From contig CP099848.1 in NCBI GenBank assembly GCA_030062745.1, forward strand, positions 9,569,501 through 9,633,500: a DNA stretch of 64,000 bases, given 5' to 3'. The position numbers and the translations under genes were made by a program. Each line of letters starts with the position of its first letter. Position 1 is the stretch's first letter. The stretch is from Capitulum mitella. Its lineage: Eukaryota > Arthropoda > Thecostraca > Pollicipedomorpha > Pollicipedidae. Positions 21,103 through 30,739 of the stretch are shown one piece after another. The notes beneath the pieces were generated by a model. That model did no database searches, was not told the DNA's origin, and saw only the letters and a program-made list of their open reading frames with translations.

Positions 21103-21331
21103 ATGTGAAGCTGAATATGCTATTTTTTAACTGAGACCGGATAAGCAGGCGTCTTTTTTGAACTGATGAGATGAACAGTACTTTTACCTTTTTTCTAGCA
21201 GATGTGACATCTGAGGCACCTCTCCTCTCTCCAAAAAAAACAAATTAAACCACTCCACTCTTCATCACCACAACTCCGTCCTGAACACACCTCACGTAGT
21301 CACATCTCCCAAAAACTACTTCTTTTTACCG

Positions 21332-21337
21332 TTTATT
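21332..21337 (-). terminator. Poly(A) signal of the viral VP unit
   Basis: AATAAA on the minus strand, a few bases after the VP stop codon. A compact arrangement typical of small DNA viruses. Confidence 0.65.
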
Positions 21338-21342
21338 CATCT

Positions 21343-22347
21343 TCACTCATACGCCGAGAACATATGCACATTTTTCACCAGCGTCTTAGTACCATCCGTA
21401 TACTTCTCCACATCCTTCATCTTACACAGACTATCATCATAATTACGCCTACACGCCCGCGAATGAAACAAACGGGTCACCATCTCCATTTTCGTCGTCA
21501 GCATACACCTCACATGCGTCTTCAAACTCGGATCTAACTGTTTAACACGCAAATACACAGCCGTTGGATCAAAATCACGTCTCATTTGCGGCGGATCCAC
21601 ACCATCCGACGGTCCATCTGGCATATAGCCCTTCTGATAGAAAGGAAAAAGAACATGCTCTGACATATTCCAACTATACCAACGATCCGCAAGAGGATGT
21701 ATAGTCCAGCCTTTATGATCAGGCCCCTGAATAACTCCTCTATTATTGAAACACTGAGCAGTACTAGCATCCGTCTTCAACATTACATCTCCATTTGCAT
21801 TTTTCATCGAATTAGTCAAATCTACAGTAGCCAAACCACCATCTTTTTCTAAATACTTCCATTCTTCATCTTCATCATAAGAAGTAGACTCAAAACAACC
21901 ACCTGTATCTGTAGCCCACTCCAATTCCGCTACCGGATTAGCATGCTTCGTTGTTACAGTCGTATTTCCACCGCTCATTTCCGTCACATCAAATCCACGT
22001 ACTTCTCCAATACTCTTTGTAGCAGACAAAATCTTACATCCCTGATGCTCTGTCAAGTTCTTATACATCTGTTCCATTCCTCCAAAGATTGCATTCTTCC
22101 CATCAAGTTTATAAGCCTCCACCACATATTCACGCGCGTTCACCAAAGGGAGAATATAGTATTTTCCGACATCCAGCGGCTTCAGCAACAAGTCATGTAT
22201 AGTAGTCACAGTAAACTTCACAACGCGCTCCGGTCCTTGATGCGTTGACACTACATCATACGCGCCGATCGCCCCGACTTCGCGATTGTTGTCCTGCTGT
22301 TCACTCCTCGCCGTCACCTTCTGTCTCTTCATCGGAGGCTCCGCCAT
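21343..22347 (-). CDS. Endogenous parvovirus capsid protein (VP)
   Basis: An uninterrupted frame of 334 residues from the ATG at 22347 (MAEPPMKRQK, with an early basic stretch) to the stop at 21343. The product would be a single-jelly-roll capsid protein. I see no phospholipase A2 motif and no glycine-rich N-terminal run within this ATG-initiated frame. The absence of PLA2 and the short length fit Hamaparvovirinae better than Parvovirinae. The open frame extends upstream of the ATG to a consensus splice acceptor (CAG at 22398-22396), so a slightly longer spliced form is possible. Identification rests on position after NS1, length and the viral termini; no capsid motif is decisive alone. Confidence 0.72.
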   Translation of the reverse strand: MAEPPMKRQKVTARSEQQDNNREVGAIGAYDVVSTHQGPERVVKFTVTTIHDLLLKPLDVGKYYILPLVNAREYVVEAYKLDGKNAIFGGMEQMYKNLTEHQGCKILSATKSIGEVRGFDVTEMSGGNTTVTTKHANPVAELEWATDTGGCFESTSYDEDEEWKYLEKDGGLATVDLTNSMKNANGDVMLKTDASTAQCFNNRGVIQGPDHKGWTIHPLADRWYSWNMSEHVLFPFYQKGYMPDGPSDGVDPPQMRRDFDPTAVYLRVKQLDPSLKTHVRCMLTTKMEMVTRLFHSRACRRNYDDSLCKMKDVEKYTDGTKTLVKNVHMFSAYE

Positions 22348-22395
22348 CTCCGGTACCGTTGGAACCCACGATCCACGTGGACGACTCCCTCCTGC

Positions 22396-22612
22396 CTGTG
22401 AGAAGAAGAACAGAGCAGTCTAAAATATTTCTTTTCTGTAGATGTGACACCTGACGCCCCACCTCACACCAGCACCAACTGTTGATGATGAGTAGAATCG
22501 TCTAATTCCGTTTTTTCTAGCAGATGTGACAACTGAGACACTCTCTGACCTTCTTCCTAATTGGAAAATCAAAAACACCACCTTTCCCAGCCATACCAAA
22601 CAACCAACTAAC
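22396..22612 (-). promoter_or_regulatory. Candidate NS-VP intron of the endogenous parvovirus
   Basis: In viral sense, a donor-like cag/gttagt occurs at 22615-22607, overlapping the NS1 stop codon (22610-22608). A long pyrimidine tract ending in CAG lies at 22396, 48 bases before the VP ATG. Splicing between them would remove the NS1 stop and about 217 nt. Two copies of a repeated 27-bp motif lie inside. Splicing is inferred from consensus only. Confidence 0.4.
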
Positions 22613-23790
22613 CTGTGATCCGTCGAACCTCCGTATTTATGGCATGCCTGTGCCGTTTATAGAGACCCCACCAGTCCTCTGGTGAGATCATGCCAGGCGG
22701 CTCAGCAATGGTCCAACTCCCACCTCGGTCGCCACGGCTACGGACCTCGAGATTAAACTCGAACGTCTTCGTCCGCGACTGAAGGGCATCCCGGTCAGCA
22801 TCCTGCAAGAATCCTCCCAGACGGTTGTTGGTCGATGCAAAGATAGGCACTCTACCGAGCACCTCCGGCGTGTTTTGATACTTCACAGCGACATGCATCA
22901 CTTCTCCTCCCAACAACTTTTTAAAGTCGTCCTTATTACATTCAGAGACCGTAATCTCCTCCATGACACCCAGATGCGAGTTCAAAAGCTGAGCCAAGTA
23001 GAAGGGCGAGTTCGCATTCATCGCTGACAAACGCGTCGGCTCTCGCAGCTTCAGCAAACTGTCGATGATCAACGTCTTTCCAGACGTCGTCTTCCCAAAC
23101 AGCAGCAGCGTGTTCACCTTCGTCAGCATCCCATCTGCAATCACTTCAACCCAAGCCAAAAACTTAGGCACATTGATCTTGTTCTTCGTCAACAACAGAC
23201 TCAACCAAGCCTCATTGTCAGTCATAGGATGAGTCTCATCGTCCAAAAACTCATTGTAGAACGTCTCCCAGAACCTCTCTCCTTTCAGTTTCATGATTTT
23301 CTGAGTTGCACGATACTCAATGATCGTCCTGACACGTTCCTTGAAACTACTTGTCAATCCGTAGAGAGTCTTGAACTCATCCAAGTTGATAACTTTCATA
23401 AAAGCACCAACTGAGCTCACCTTGTAACGGTCACACAAACCGTTTATATAGTCCACTTCGTTTCCAGGCGGAGCGGCTCTCTTCTTCCTCCGGTTGCGAG
23501 CTCCTTCAGCACGGGTATGATTTCTATCACCCATGTTTGGGACACACTCCTGTGGCAAACTTCCGTCAACCTCATCACCACCACAGTTCACGAGCCACTG
23601 CAACACCTTCTTCACAAACTTTACTGCGGCGTGCGATGGATTATGTACACTGATCTGAGCCACTCCGTACCTGGCGAGATACACCAGCCAGCGGGTAATT
23701 GACCTGACAACCTGGAACGTAAGTCCGAGTCTGTCGAGCTCGTCCTTGCTGAGGCCGAGGCGCTGGCCGATCCATCGGAGACAGACTGCC
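22608..23790 (-). pseudogene. NS1: Endogenous parvovirus NS1, helicase half, 5'-truncated by a LINE
   Basis: Open from the LINE junction (about 23778) to the stop at 22608. The SF3 helicase is clear: Walker A GKTTSGKT (about residue 250 of the open frame), Walker B with the EE pair (VMEEIT), the B' segment (LLGGEVMHVAVKYQ) and sensor IFASTNN. A basic RNRRKK stretch earlier could be a nuclear signal. The apparent Met and the next dozen residues come from antisense LINE sequence, so the real N-terminus with the HUH endonuclease is lost. NS1 normally nicks and unwinds the hairpin termini. No stops or frameshifts occur in what remains, which suggests recent integration. Confidence 0.85.
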
Positions 23791-25723
23791 TCGCTCTGTA
23801 GGAAGGTCACTGTTCGTCGACGATCTGGCAGTATGGTGTAAGGCGTCCAGTGCTATCTCGATGGAGAGGCAGTTGCAGCTGGCCGTCGGCCGCTTGGAGA
23901 AGTGGAGCCTGGCAAATGGCTTCCGTTTCTCGACGTCAAAAACAGTTGCGTGCCACTTTTGCCGCTCTCGCCGTGGCTGTCCCGCTTTATCTGTGCAACT
24001 GTACGGGAAACTGATTCCGTCGGAGCCAGTAGTGCGGTTTCTTGGACTGCAATTTGACAAACGATTGACGTACAGGGACCATTTTAAATCGCTGCGTGAG
24101 AAGTGTTTTAAATCACTGAACGTTTTAAAGTGTGTCGCAGGTACATCGTACGGTGCGGACAGAGTGACGTTGCTCCGTCTATACAGATCCCTGATTCGCT
24201 CTAAGTTGGACTATGCTTGTTTTGTGTATGACTCTGCATGCGATTCCAGCAAGCGTACGTTGGACACAGTGCACAACTCTGCCTTGCGCATTGCTACGGG
24301 TGCCTTCAGAACGTCTCCCACCGCTAGTATCTTGGTGGAAGCTAATGAGCCACCCCTGGCTTTGCGACGGAAGGTGCTCGGGCTGCGGTATGCATGCAAG
24401 TTAGCTCAGTTCCCCGACCACCCGACATATGAGGCGGTGTTTTCTTCCAGCACAATAGCCCTTTTTCGCACCGGACGATCTCTGAAAGCCACTCCTTTCT
24501 GTGTGAGAGTCCATGACCTGTTAATTGAGAGCGGTGTGCGACTGAGGTCCGTGGCACGTTCTTACGATCTAGACATACCTCCCTGGGAACTGGTGTCCCC
24601 TGTGGTCGACGTGTCTTTGGCTGAGAACCGGAAGCGCGACGTGGCCCCGGAGGAGTTACGGTGCAGAGCACTGGAGCACATGGCATCCTACGATGGCCAT
24701 ATGACTGCTTTCACCGATGGATCGAGGACGGAGGCTGGTGTGGGCTGTGCTTTCGTGTGTGGCCCTGACACTCGGTCATTTACTTTGCCACCTCATGCAT
24801 CGGTTTATACGTCGGAACTCGTGGCTATCGACAAGGCGCTGTGTTTCATTGAGGCAAGCGACGATGGTTTTTACGTACTTTTTACAGACTCGCTGAGTAG
24901 CCTTTTAGCGCTGAAGTGTTTCCATCCGCGTCATCCCCTTATACAGGATATTTTAAGACGATTGACAGCGTTAGACCGACATGGAAAGAGAGTGACGTTC
25001 TGTTGGATCCCCAGCCACGTGGGGATATCTGGCAACGAACGAGCCGATGCAGCCGCGAAGCGTGCGTCACGCATGTGTGTGACGCGACGAATGTCATTGC
25101 CTGCCAAGGACTTTTATCGTGTGTTTTCGTCATATATGTATGACTTGTGGCAACGTGAGTGGGATGCGCTCGGTCCAAATAAGCTCAAAAGTATTAAACC
25201 CCGCCTAGGAACTTGGGCCTCAAGTTCACGCGAAAACCGGCGAGAGGAGGTTATTCTCTGCCGTTTGCGCCTAGGCCACACATACGTAACGCATCACCAT
25301 CTGTTAAAGGGCGAAGAGAGAGGGATGTGCCCCCGCTGCAGTGAGCCCCTCACTGTGCACCATGTGCTGATCACATGCAATGGTTTGACTTCAGAGCGTT
25401 TGCGGCACTTTGGCCACAGTACGACTCCTCGCACTTTGCAGGATTTGCTGAGTGACGAGTCTCGTTTTATAGAGACGGGACAGTTGTTCCGGTTTTTGTT
25501 GGATGTCGGTTTTTCTGCGGTGTTTTCACGCTACTAGTCACATGTGTTTTATTTTGTGTATGCTGTTGTAGGCAACTTTTTTGTCTTGACATAATTGCGC
25601 TATATTACGCCGTCGGATTTTATTAATCGTCGTGACTCTTTTTAATGGAGCTACTTGAAGAAGTTATGGGCGCCGAATGACCCTGCAGTCGGTGCGCCCC
25701 TAAGCCCCAATAACCAACCAACC
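23779..25723 (+). mobile_element. LINE family B copy 1 (5'-truncated, upstream half of dimer 1)
   Basis: Begins inside the RT domain (acagactgcctcgctctg) directly at the viral NS1 boundary and ends with the family stem-loop and ccaaccaacc tail. Its ORF2 remnant (to the stop at 25537) is open through the RT end, RNase H and CCHC. It is followed without spacer DNA by copy 2. Confidence 0.93.
23861..25537 (+). pseudogene. LINE B copy 1 ORF2 fragment (RT end, RNase H, CCHC)
   Basis: An open frame of 558 residues from an internal Met just after the RT catalytic box. It carries the RT thumb region, RNase H (AFTDGSRTEAG, TSELVAIDKA, FTDSLSSLL, NERADAAAK with the IPSHVG His) and CPRCSEPLTVHHVLITC. 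It lacks the endonuclease and most of RT, so it cannot mobilise itself. Confidence 0.9.
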
Positions 25724-28700
25724 CGTTTCCCGCTTTTACCTTTTACCCGACCTTATGGTATGTTCGTGGACTGTGGGTGCGCCAGACTGGGCTCTTCGAG
25801 CGTTGCCATTTGCTGTGCCTCAGACAAAACTTTTTTAGTCTCAAAGGTTACAGCATATTTCGTCGCGACGAGCCAGTCGACACCGTTGCGCACGGTGGGG
25901 TCCTACTAGCCGTTCACCATGGTGTTCCCACCCAGCGGCTCGACGTGCGCGCTGATGTGCAGGCTGTGGCAGTGAGGTCGCACTTGGGACGCCGTCAAGT
26001 AACACTGTGCTCAGTGTATTTGGCGCCTGGTTGTGTTTTTCCCACGTTGGAGCTCCGGCGTCTGGTTGCACAGCTGCCTGCACCTTTCCTGCTTTTAGGT
26101 GATTTTAATGCTCACCATACTAATTGGGGTTGCGACAACACCGACACACGTGGTCGACTTTTAGAAAGCTTGTTGAACGACGAATCACTATGTCTTTTAA
26201 ATACTGGAGCCAAAACACATTTTACTTTGCCTTCCGGACAAACATCGGCTCTAGACCTGAGCATTTGTAGCCCACAGATGATGCAGTACTTGACGTGGTC
26301 GGTGGATGACGACCCATGCGGAAGCGATCACTTGCCAGTATGGCTGCACTATAAGGACGGTGCCGTGCTCGGCTCAAGGCCACCACGGTGGTTGCTTCGG
26401 TGTGCTGACTGGGGCCAATTTGAGGAAGAGGTTGAATTGGCCGTGCGTTGGCGTCAGCCGGAGGAGCGTCCGATGTCGGTGGACGAATTTACCGAGATGA
26501 TCGTGCAGTCAGCCGGACAAAGCATCCCCAAAACATCTGGTGCTCCCCGCCGCCCACCAGTGCCATGGTGGACGAAAGCGTGTAGAGACGCCATTCGTAC
26601 ACGCAGGCGAGCTTACAGGGCATTCGATCGTTGCAGTACACTTGATAATTTGATCGCTTTTCGACAAGCGAGGGCCTCGGCACGCCGTGTTATCTTGGAG
26701 GCGAAACGGCGGTCATGGCGAGAGTATGTGGGCGGCCTGAACCGCTCCACCCGCACTTCGGAGGTCTGGGACCGCATCAAGAGGATAGGGGGCCGACATT
26801 GCTCTGCGCCGCTGCCCGTGCTGCGCGTGCACGGCCATGACGTGTTTCACCCTGCTGACGTTGCCAACGAGATCGGCCGCGCCCTCGCAGAGCGCTGCCG
26901 GGGTGGCGGCGCCGATCCTGAGTTTGTGCGTCACAAAACTCGCTGTGAGCGGTCGCCAGTGAACTTTTATACCTCTGAGCAGCACTCGTATAACGAAGTG
27001 TTCACAATGGCTGAACTCAGGTCAGCAATATCGTCCTTGCGCAGTGTGTCGGAGGGCCCAGACGAAGTGCATAACGATATGCTTCGACACCTTCCACATT
27101 GCGCGGTTGAGACACTGTTGACTATGTTCAATGCGATTTGGACCCGTGGCGAGTTCCCGTTGGCCTGGCGAGAGGCCATCGTCATCCCACTGTGCAAGCC
27201 CGGCAAGAGTGGTTTAAACCCTCTTGATTATCGTCCCATATCTCTGACATCTTCCTTGTGTAAACTTTTGGAGAAGATGGTTAACCTCCGCCTGACCTGG
27301 TTTTTAGAGAAGAATAACGTGTTTGACAATGCTCAGTGCGGTCTCCGGAAAAACCGTAGTACTGTGGACCACCTTTTAGCCCTAGACACAGCAGTGCGTG
27401 TTGCTTTTCGGGAACGACGTCATGTGGGAGGTGTGTTTTTTGACATCGAGGGTGCATACGACACGACGTGGCGACACGGCATTCTCTTGAAGGCCTTTGG
27501 GCAAGGTATTCGTGGTCGTATGGGCGTCTTTTTACAGAACTACTTGGATGACCGTTTTTTCCGTGTTCGTGTAGGAAAGCACTTTTCTGACCGGTTTCTG
27601 CAGGTGAACGGCGTGCCTCAGGGTGGTGTGTTAAGTGTGACACTCTTTGCCATTATGATTAACGATGTGGTAGACAGACTGCCTCGCTCTGTAGGAAGGT
27701 CACTGTTCGTCGACGATCTGGCAATATGGTGTAAGGCGTCCAGTGCTATCTCGATGGAGAGGCAGTTGCAGCTGGCCGTCGGCCGCTTGGAGAAGTGGAG
27801 CCTGGCAAATGGCTTCCGTTTCTCGACGTCAAAAACAGTTGCGTGCCACTTTTGCCGCTCTCGCCGTGGCTGTCCCGCTTTATCTGTGCAACTGTACGGG
27901 AAACTGATTCCGTCGGAGCCAGTAGTGCGGTTTCTTGGACTGCAATTTGACAAACGATTGACGTACAGGGACCATTTTAAATCGCTGCGTGAGAAGTGTT
28001 TTAAATCACTGAACGTTTTAAAGTGTGTCGCAGGTACATCGTACGGTGCGGACAGAGTGACGTTGCTCCGTCTATACAGATCCCTGATTCGCTCTAAGTT
28101 GGACTATGCTTGTTTTGTGTATGACTCTGCATGCGATTCCAGCAAGCGTACGTTGGACACAGTGCACAACTCTGCCTTGCGCATTGCTACGGGTGCCTTC
28201 AGAACGTCTCCCACCGCTAGTATCTTGGTGGAAGCTAATGAGCCACCCCTGGCTTTGCGACGGAAGGTGCTCGGGCTGCGGTATGCATGCAAGTTAGCTC
28301 AGTTCCCCGACCACCCGACATATGAGGCGGTGTTTTCTTCCAGCACAATAGCCCTTTTTCGCACCGGACGATCTCTGAAAGCCACTCCTTTCTGTGTGAG
28401 AGTCCATGACCTGTTAATTGAGAGCGGTATGCGACTGAGGTCCGTGGCACGTTCTTACGATCTAGACATACCTCCCTGGGAACTGGTGTCCCCTGTGGTG
28501 GACGTGTCTTTGGCTGAGAACCGGAAGCGCGACGTGGCCCCGGAGGAGTTACGGTGCAGAGCACTGGAGCACATGGCATCCTACGATGGCCATATGACTG
28601 CTTTCACCGATGGATCGAGGACGGAGGCTGGTGTGGGCTGTGCTTTCGTGTGTGGCCCTGACACTCGGTCATTTACTTTGCCACCTCATGCATCGGTTTA

Positions 28701-29620
28701 TACGTCGGAACTCGTGGCTATCGACAAGGCGCTGTGTTTCATTGAGGCAAGCGACGATGGTTTTTACGTACTTTTTACAGACTCGCTGAGTAGCCTTTTA
28801 GCGCTGAAGTGTTTCCATCCGCGTCATCCCCTTATACAGGATATTTTAAGACGATTGACAGCGTTAGACCGACATGGAAAGAGAGTGACGTTCTGTTGGA
28901 TCCCCAGCCACGTGGGGATATCTGGCAACGAACGAGCCGATGCAGCCGCGAAGCGTGCGTCACGCATGTGTGTGACGCGACGAATGTCATTGCCTGCCAA
29001 GGACTTTTATCGTGTGTTTTCGTCATATATGTATGACTTGTGGCAACGTGAGTGGGATGCGCTCGGTCCAAATAAGCTCAAAAGTATTAAACCCCGCCTA
29101 GGAACTTGGGCCTCAAGTTCACGCGAAAACCGGCGAGAGGAGGTTATTCTCTGCCGTTTGCGCCTAGGCCACACATACGTAACGCATCACCATCTGTTAA
29201 AGGGCGAAGAGAGAGGGATGTGCCCCCGCTGCAGTGAGCCCCTCACTGTGCACCATGTGCTGATCACATGCAATGGTTTGACTTCAGAGCGTTTGCGGCA
29301 CTTTGGCCACAGTACGACTCCTCGCACTTTGCAGGATTTGCTGAGTGACGAGTCTCGTTTTATAGAGACGGGACAGTTGTTCCGGTTTTTATTGGATGTC
29401 GGTTTTTCTGCGGTTTTTTCACGCTACTAGTCACATGTGTTTTATTTTGTGTATGCTGTTGTAGGTAACTTTTTTGTCTTGACATAATTGCGTTATATTA
29501 CGCCGTCGGATTTTATTAATCGTCGTGACTCTTTTTAATGGAGCTACTTGAAGAAGTTATGGGCGCCGAATGACCCTGCAGTCGGTGCGCCCCTAAGCCC
29601 CAATAACCAACCAACCAACC
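25724..29620 (+). mobile_element. LINE family B copy 2 (downstream half of dimer 1)
   Basis: Starts right after copy 1's tail. The first 130 bases look like a thinned version of the copy 4 start with many small gaps; from about 25850 on the copy is nearly identical to copies 4 and 5. It ends with the stem-loop and an extended ccaaccaaccaacc tail at 29620, where the MADF gene begins. Confidence 0.92.
25777..29430 (+). CDS. LINE B copy 2 ORF2, endonuclease N-terminus corrupted
   Basis: 1217 open residues. From FSLKGYSIFRRDEP onward the sequence matches the intact copy 4: endonuclease GDFNAHHTNWG and SDHLPV, RT YRPISLTS, FDIEGAYD, PQGGVLS and FVDD, then RNase H and CCHC. The first about 25 residues do not match; the family start (LQWNCRGV and the catalytic Glu in LQETK) is absent, so the endonuclease should be inactive if this sequence is correct. 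The defect may be an assembly error because the body is otherwise pristine. Confidence 0.88.
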   Translation: MRQTGLFERCHLLCLRQNFFSLKGYSIFRRDEPVDTVAHGGVLLAVHHGVPTQRLDVRADVQAVAVRSHLGRRQVTLCSVYLAPGCVFPTLELRRLVAQLPAPFLLLGDFNAHHTNWGCDNTDTRGRLLESLLNDESLCLLNTGAKTHFTLPSGQTSALDLSICSPQMMQYLTWSVDDDPCGSDHLPVWLHYKDGAVLGSRPPRWLLRCADWGQFEEEVELAVRWRQPEERPMSVDEFTEMIVQSAGQSIPKTSGAPRRPPVPWWTKACRDAIRTRRRAYRAFDRCSTLDNLIAFRQARASARRVILEAKRRSWREYVGGLNRSTRTSEVWDRIKRIGGRHCSAPLPVLRVHGHDVFHPADVANEIGRALAERCRGGGADPEFVRHKTRCERSPVNFYTSEQHSYNEVFTMAELRSAISSLRSVSEGPDEVHNDMLRHLPHCAVETLLTMFNAIWTRGEFPLAWREAIVIPLCKPGKSGLNPLDYRPISLTSSLCKLLEKMVNLRLTWFLEKNNVFDNAQCGLRKNRSTVDHLLALDTAVRVAFRERRHVGGVFFDIEGAYDTTWRHGILLKAFGQGIRGRMGVFLQNYLDDRFFRVRVGKHFSDRFLQVNGVPQGGVLSVTLFAIMINDVVDRLPRSVGRSLFVDDLAIWCKASSAISMERQLQLAVGRLEKWSLANGFRFSTSKTVACHFCRSRRGCPALSVQLYGKLIPSEPVVRFLGLQFDKRLTYRDHFKSLREKCFKSLNVLKCVAGTSYGADRVTLLRLYRSLIRSKLDYACFVYDSACDSSKRTLDTVHNSALRIATGAFRTSPTASILVEANEPPLALRRKVLGLRYACKLAQFPDHPTYEAVFSSSTIALFRTGRSLKATPFCVRVHDLLIESGMRLRSVARSYDLDIPPWELVSPVVDVSLAENRKRDVAPEELRCRALEHMASYDGHMTAFTDGSRTEAGVGCAFVCGPDTRSFTLPPHASVYTSELVAIDKALCFIEASDDGFYVLFTDSLSSLLALKCFHPRHPLIQDILRRLTALDRHGKRVTFCWIPSHVGISGNERADAAAKRASRMCVTRRMSLPAKDFYRVFSSYMYDLWQREWDALGPNKLKSIKPRLGTWASSSRENRREEVILCRLRLGHTYVTHHHLLKGEERGMCPRCSEPLTVHHVLITCNGLTSERLRHFGHSTTPRTLQDLLSDESRFIETGQLFRFLLDVGFSAVFSRY

Positions 29621-30441
29621 TGGCAAAAGCTGCGCCTCACCGGATCACCTTCCTGTGAGCGCTGGAAAAAATCCTTGGTGAGAAGGAACAGTTGATTCTG
29701 CTGGTCCCCAGCCTGACGGAGCTGGTCAGCTAACTGCTCCTGCCGAGACGCCTTCTTTTTGTCATTTGTGGAAGGATCAGGCGTAGTTTCTGTGGCGGAC
29801 TGAGGGGCCACGGGAGTGCTGTTCGTAGGCTGGAAGTTGTACTGGTTGGGTGTGTCTGACTCCTCGCTCGGACCTCCCAGGGTGGATGAGGTTGACGTAC
29901 CGATCTTCTCTTTAATGGAGACGAGGGGCCTTGAACTGCGTCTGCTTGTGATGAAAGGCTGTAGGAAGTTGAGCTGAGCCATTATCCACTTATCGCGATC
30001 ACTGTGCTCGTTGGCGCCCGACCCAGATTTCTTCATGTCCTTGAGGAGCTTTCCGTATCTAGTGCGGATTGAGTCATACCAGACCTCCAGGTCCTCTTTG
30101 GTACGGCTCAGCTTCGCTGCTTGTTTCGTCCAGGCGCTGTCTCTTAGATGACGATCGTGATAAAGTTTCCGCTTTTTGTCGTACAAGAACGCATTCTCAC
30201 GCAAGAACTCGATCATCTCGTCTTCCTCTTGCTCGGAAAGCTGAGGGCGCGTGCGTGCTTTCTTCGCGAGTGGCGGGCCAGCCCCCATGGTGGCTGTTCT
30301 CTCGTCTGCCATAGCCTCCTCCATGTCCGCTTGCCCAGATGAGCCGTCACCGCCACCGGAGTCAGATGGAGGAGGTGGTGGTGGTGAGTTACAGGAGGAG
30401 GTTTTGGTCGCTCTCGTCTTGCTTCTCTTCACCTTTGACAT
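29621..30441 (-). pseudogene. MADF-domain protein gene, 3'-truncated by LINE
   Basis: Begins at the ATG at 30441 (MSKVKRSKTR). A proline/glycine-rich N-terminus is followed by a MADF (Adf-1/Myb-SANT-like) DNA-binding domain at about residues 75-165, with FLRENAFLYDKK, a conserved Trp in SAWTK, and YDSIRTRYGKLLKD. A Ser/Thr/Pro-rich linker and a Gln-rich helical segment come next, then the frame runs into the 3' end of LINE copy 2 (last eight codons antisense LINE). MADF proteins are either host transcription factors or the accessory DNA-binding protein of PIF/Harbinger transposons; the repeat-rich upstream region favours the second. Confidence 0.78.
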
Positions 30442-30459
30442 TCTGATTGCTGGAAAGAA

Positions 30460-30727
30460 ATGCGACAGCGAATTTGACCGATGCTCTCCCTCGGACTGTG
30501 GGAGGCAGACTGAACGGTAGGACAGTTTTTATGGGAACGTTCTGGAAGCGGTAATGGAATGGTTTGGACGGTATTGGAACGGCCGGGACCTTGTAAGATC
30601 GTTGTTGGAAAGGTAACGGAACGTTACGAGAGTGTAAGCAAAGACGGGAACGGCTCAGGATCGTTGGGGCATCGGTATGGGAGCGGGAGGGCACGGTATG
30701 AGAGCACTATTGCAACGGAACGCATTT
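30460..30727. repeat. GGAACGG-type oligomer cluster, left arm
   Basis: A region upstream of the MADF gene in which variants of ggaacgg, gggaacg and aacggta occur many times, all in the same orientation. After the LINE dimer the cluster resumes with the complementary word (36546-36800). Possibly subterminal binding sites of a DNA transposon. Confidence 0.6.
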
Positions 30728-30739
30728 TATGGCCGTTCT

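Larger units (their letters stand above)
20516..23778 (-). mobile_element. Endogenous parvovirus (hamaparvovirus/densovirus-like) insertion
   Basis: A minus-strand viral block. In viral sense it contains the 3' two thirds of NS1, VP, a short trailer with a poly(A) signal, terminal palindrome H2 (21102-21035), terminal palindrome H1 (21024-20884), then a leader with a start codon, a candidate 80-nt intron and the beginning of another open frame. NS1 is cut at 23778 by a LINE and the other end at about 20515 by a LINE ORF1 relic. VP length (334 codons) is in the range of the small-capsid Hamaparvovirinae. The absence of stops and the near-perfect palindromes suggest a young insertion. Confidence 0.85.

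Noticed and set aside
24342-24686. A 114-codon minus-strand ORF repeated in every family B copy
   Set aside because: It is conserved only because the sense RT/RNase H sequence is conserved; it has no start context or motif of its own.
23779-29620. Possible duplication around LINE dimer 1 (ctggcc versus ctggca)
   Set aside because: Only about five bases agree and the flanks are different loci.
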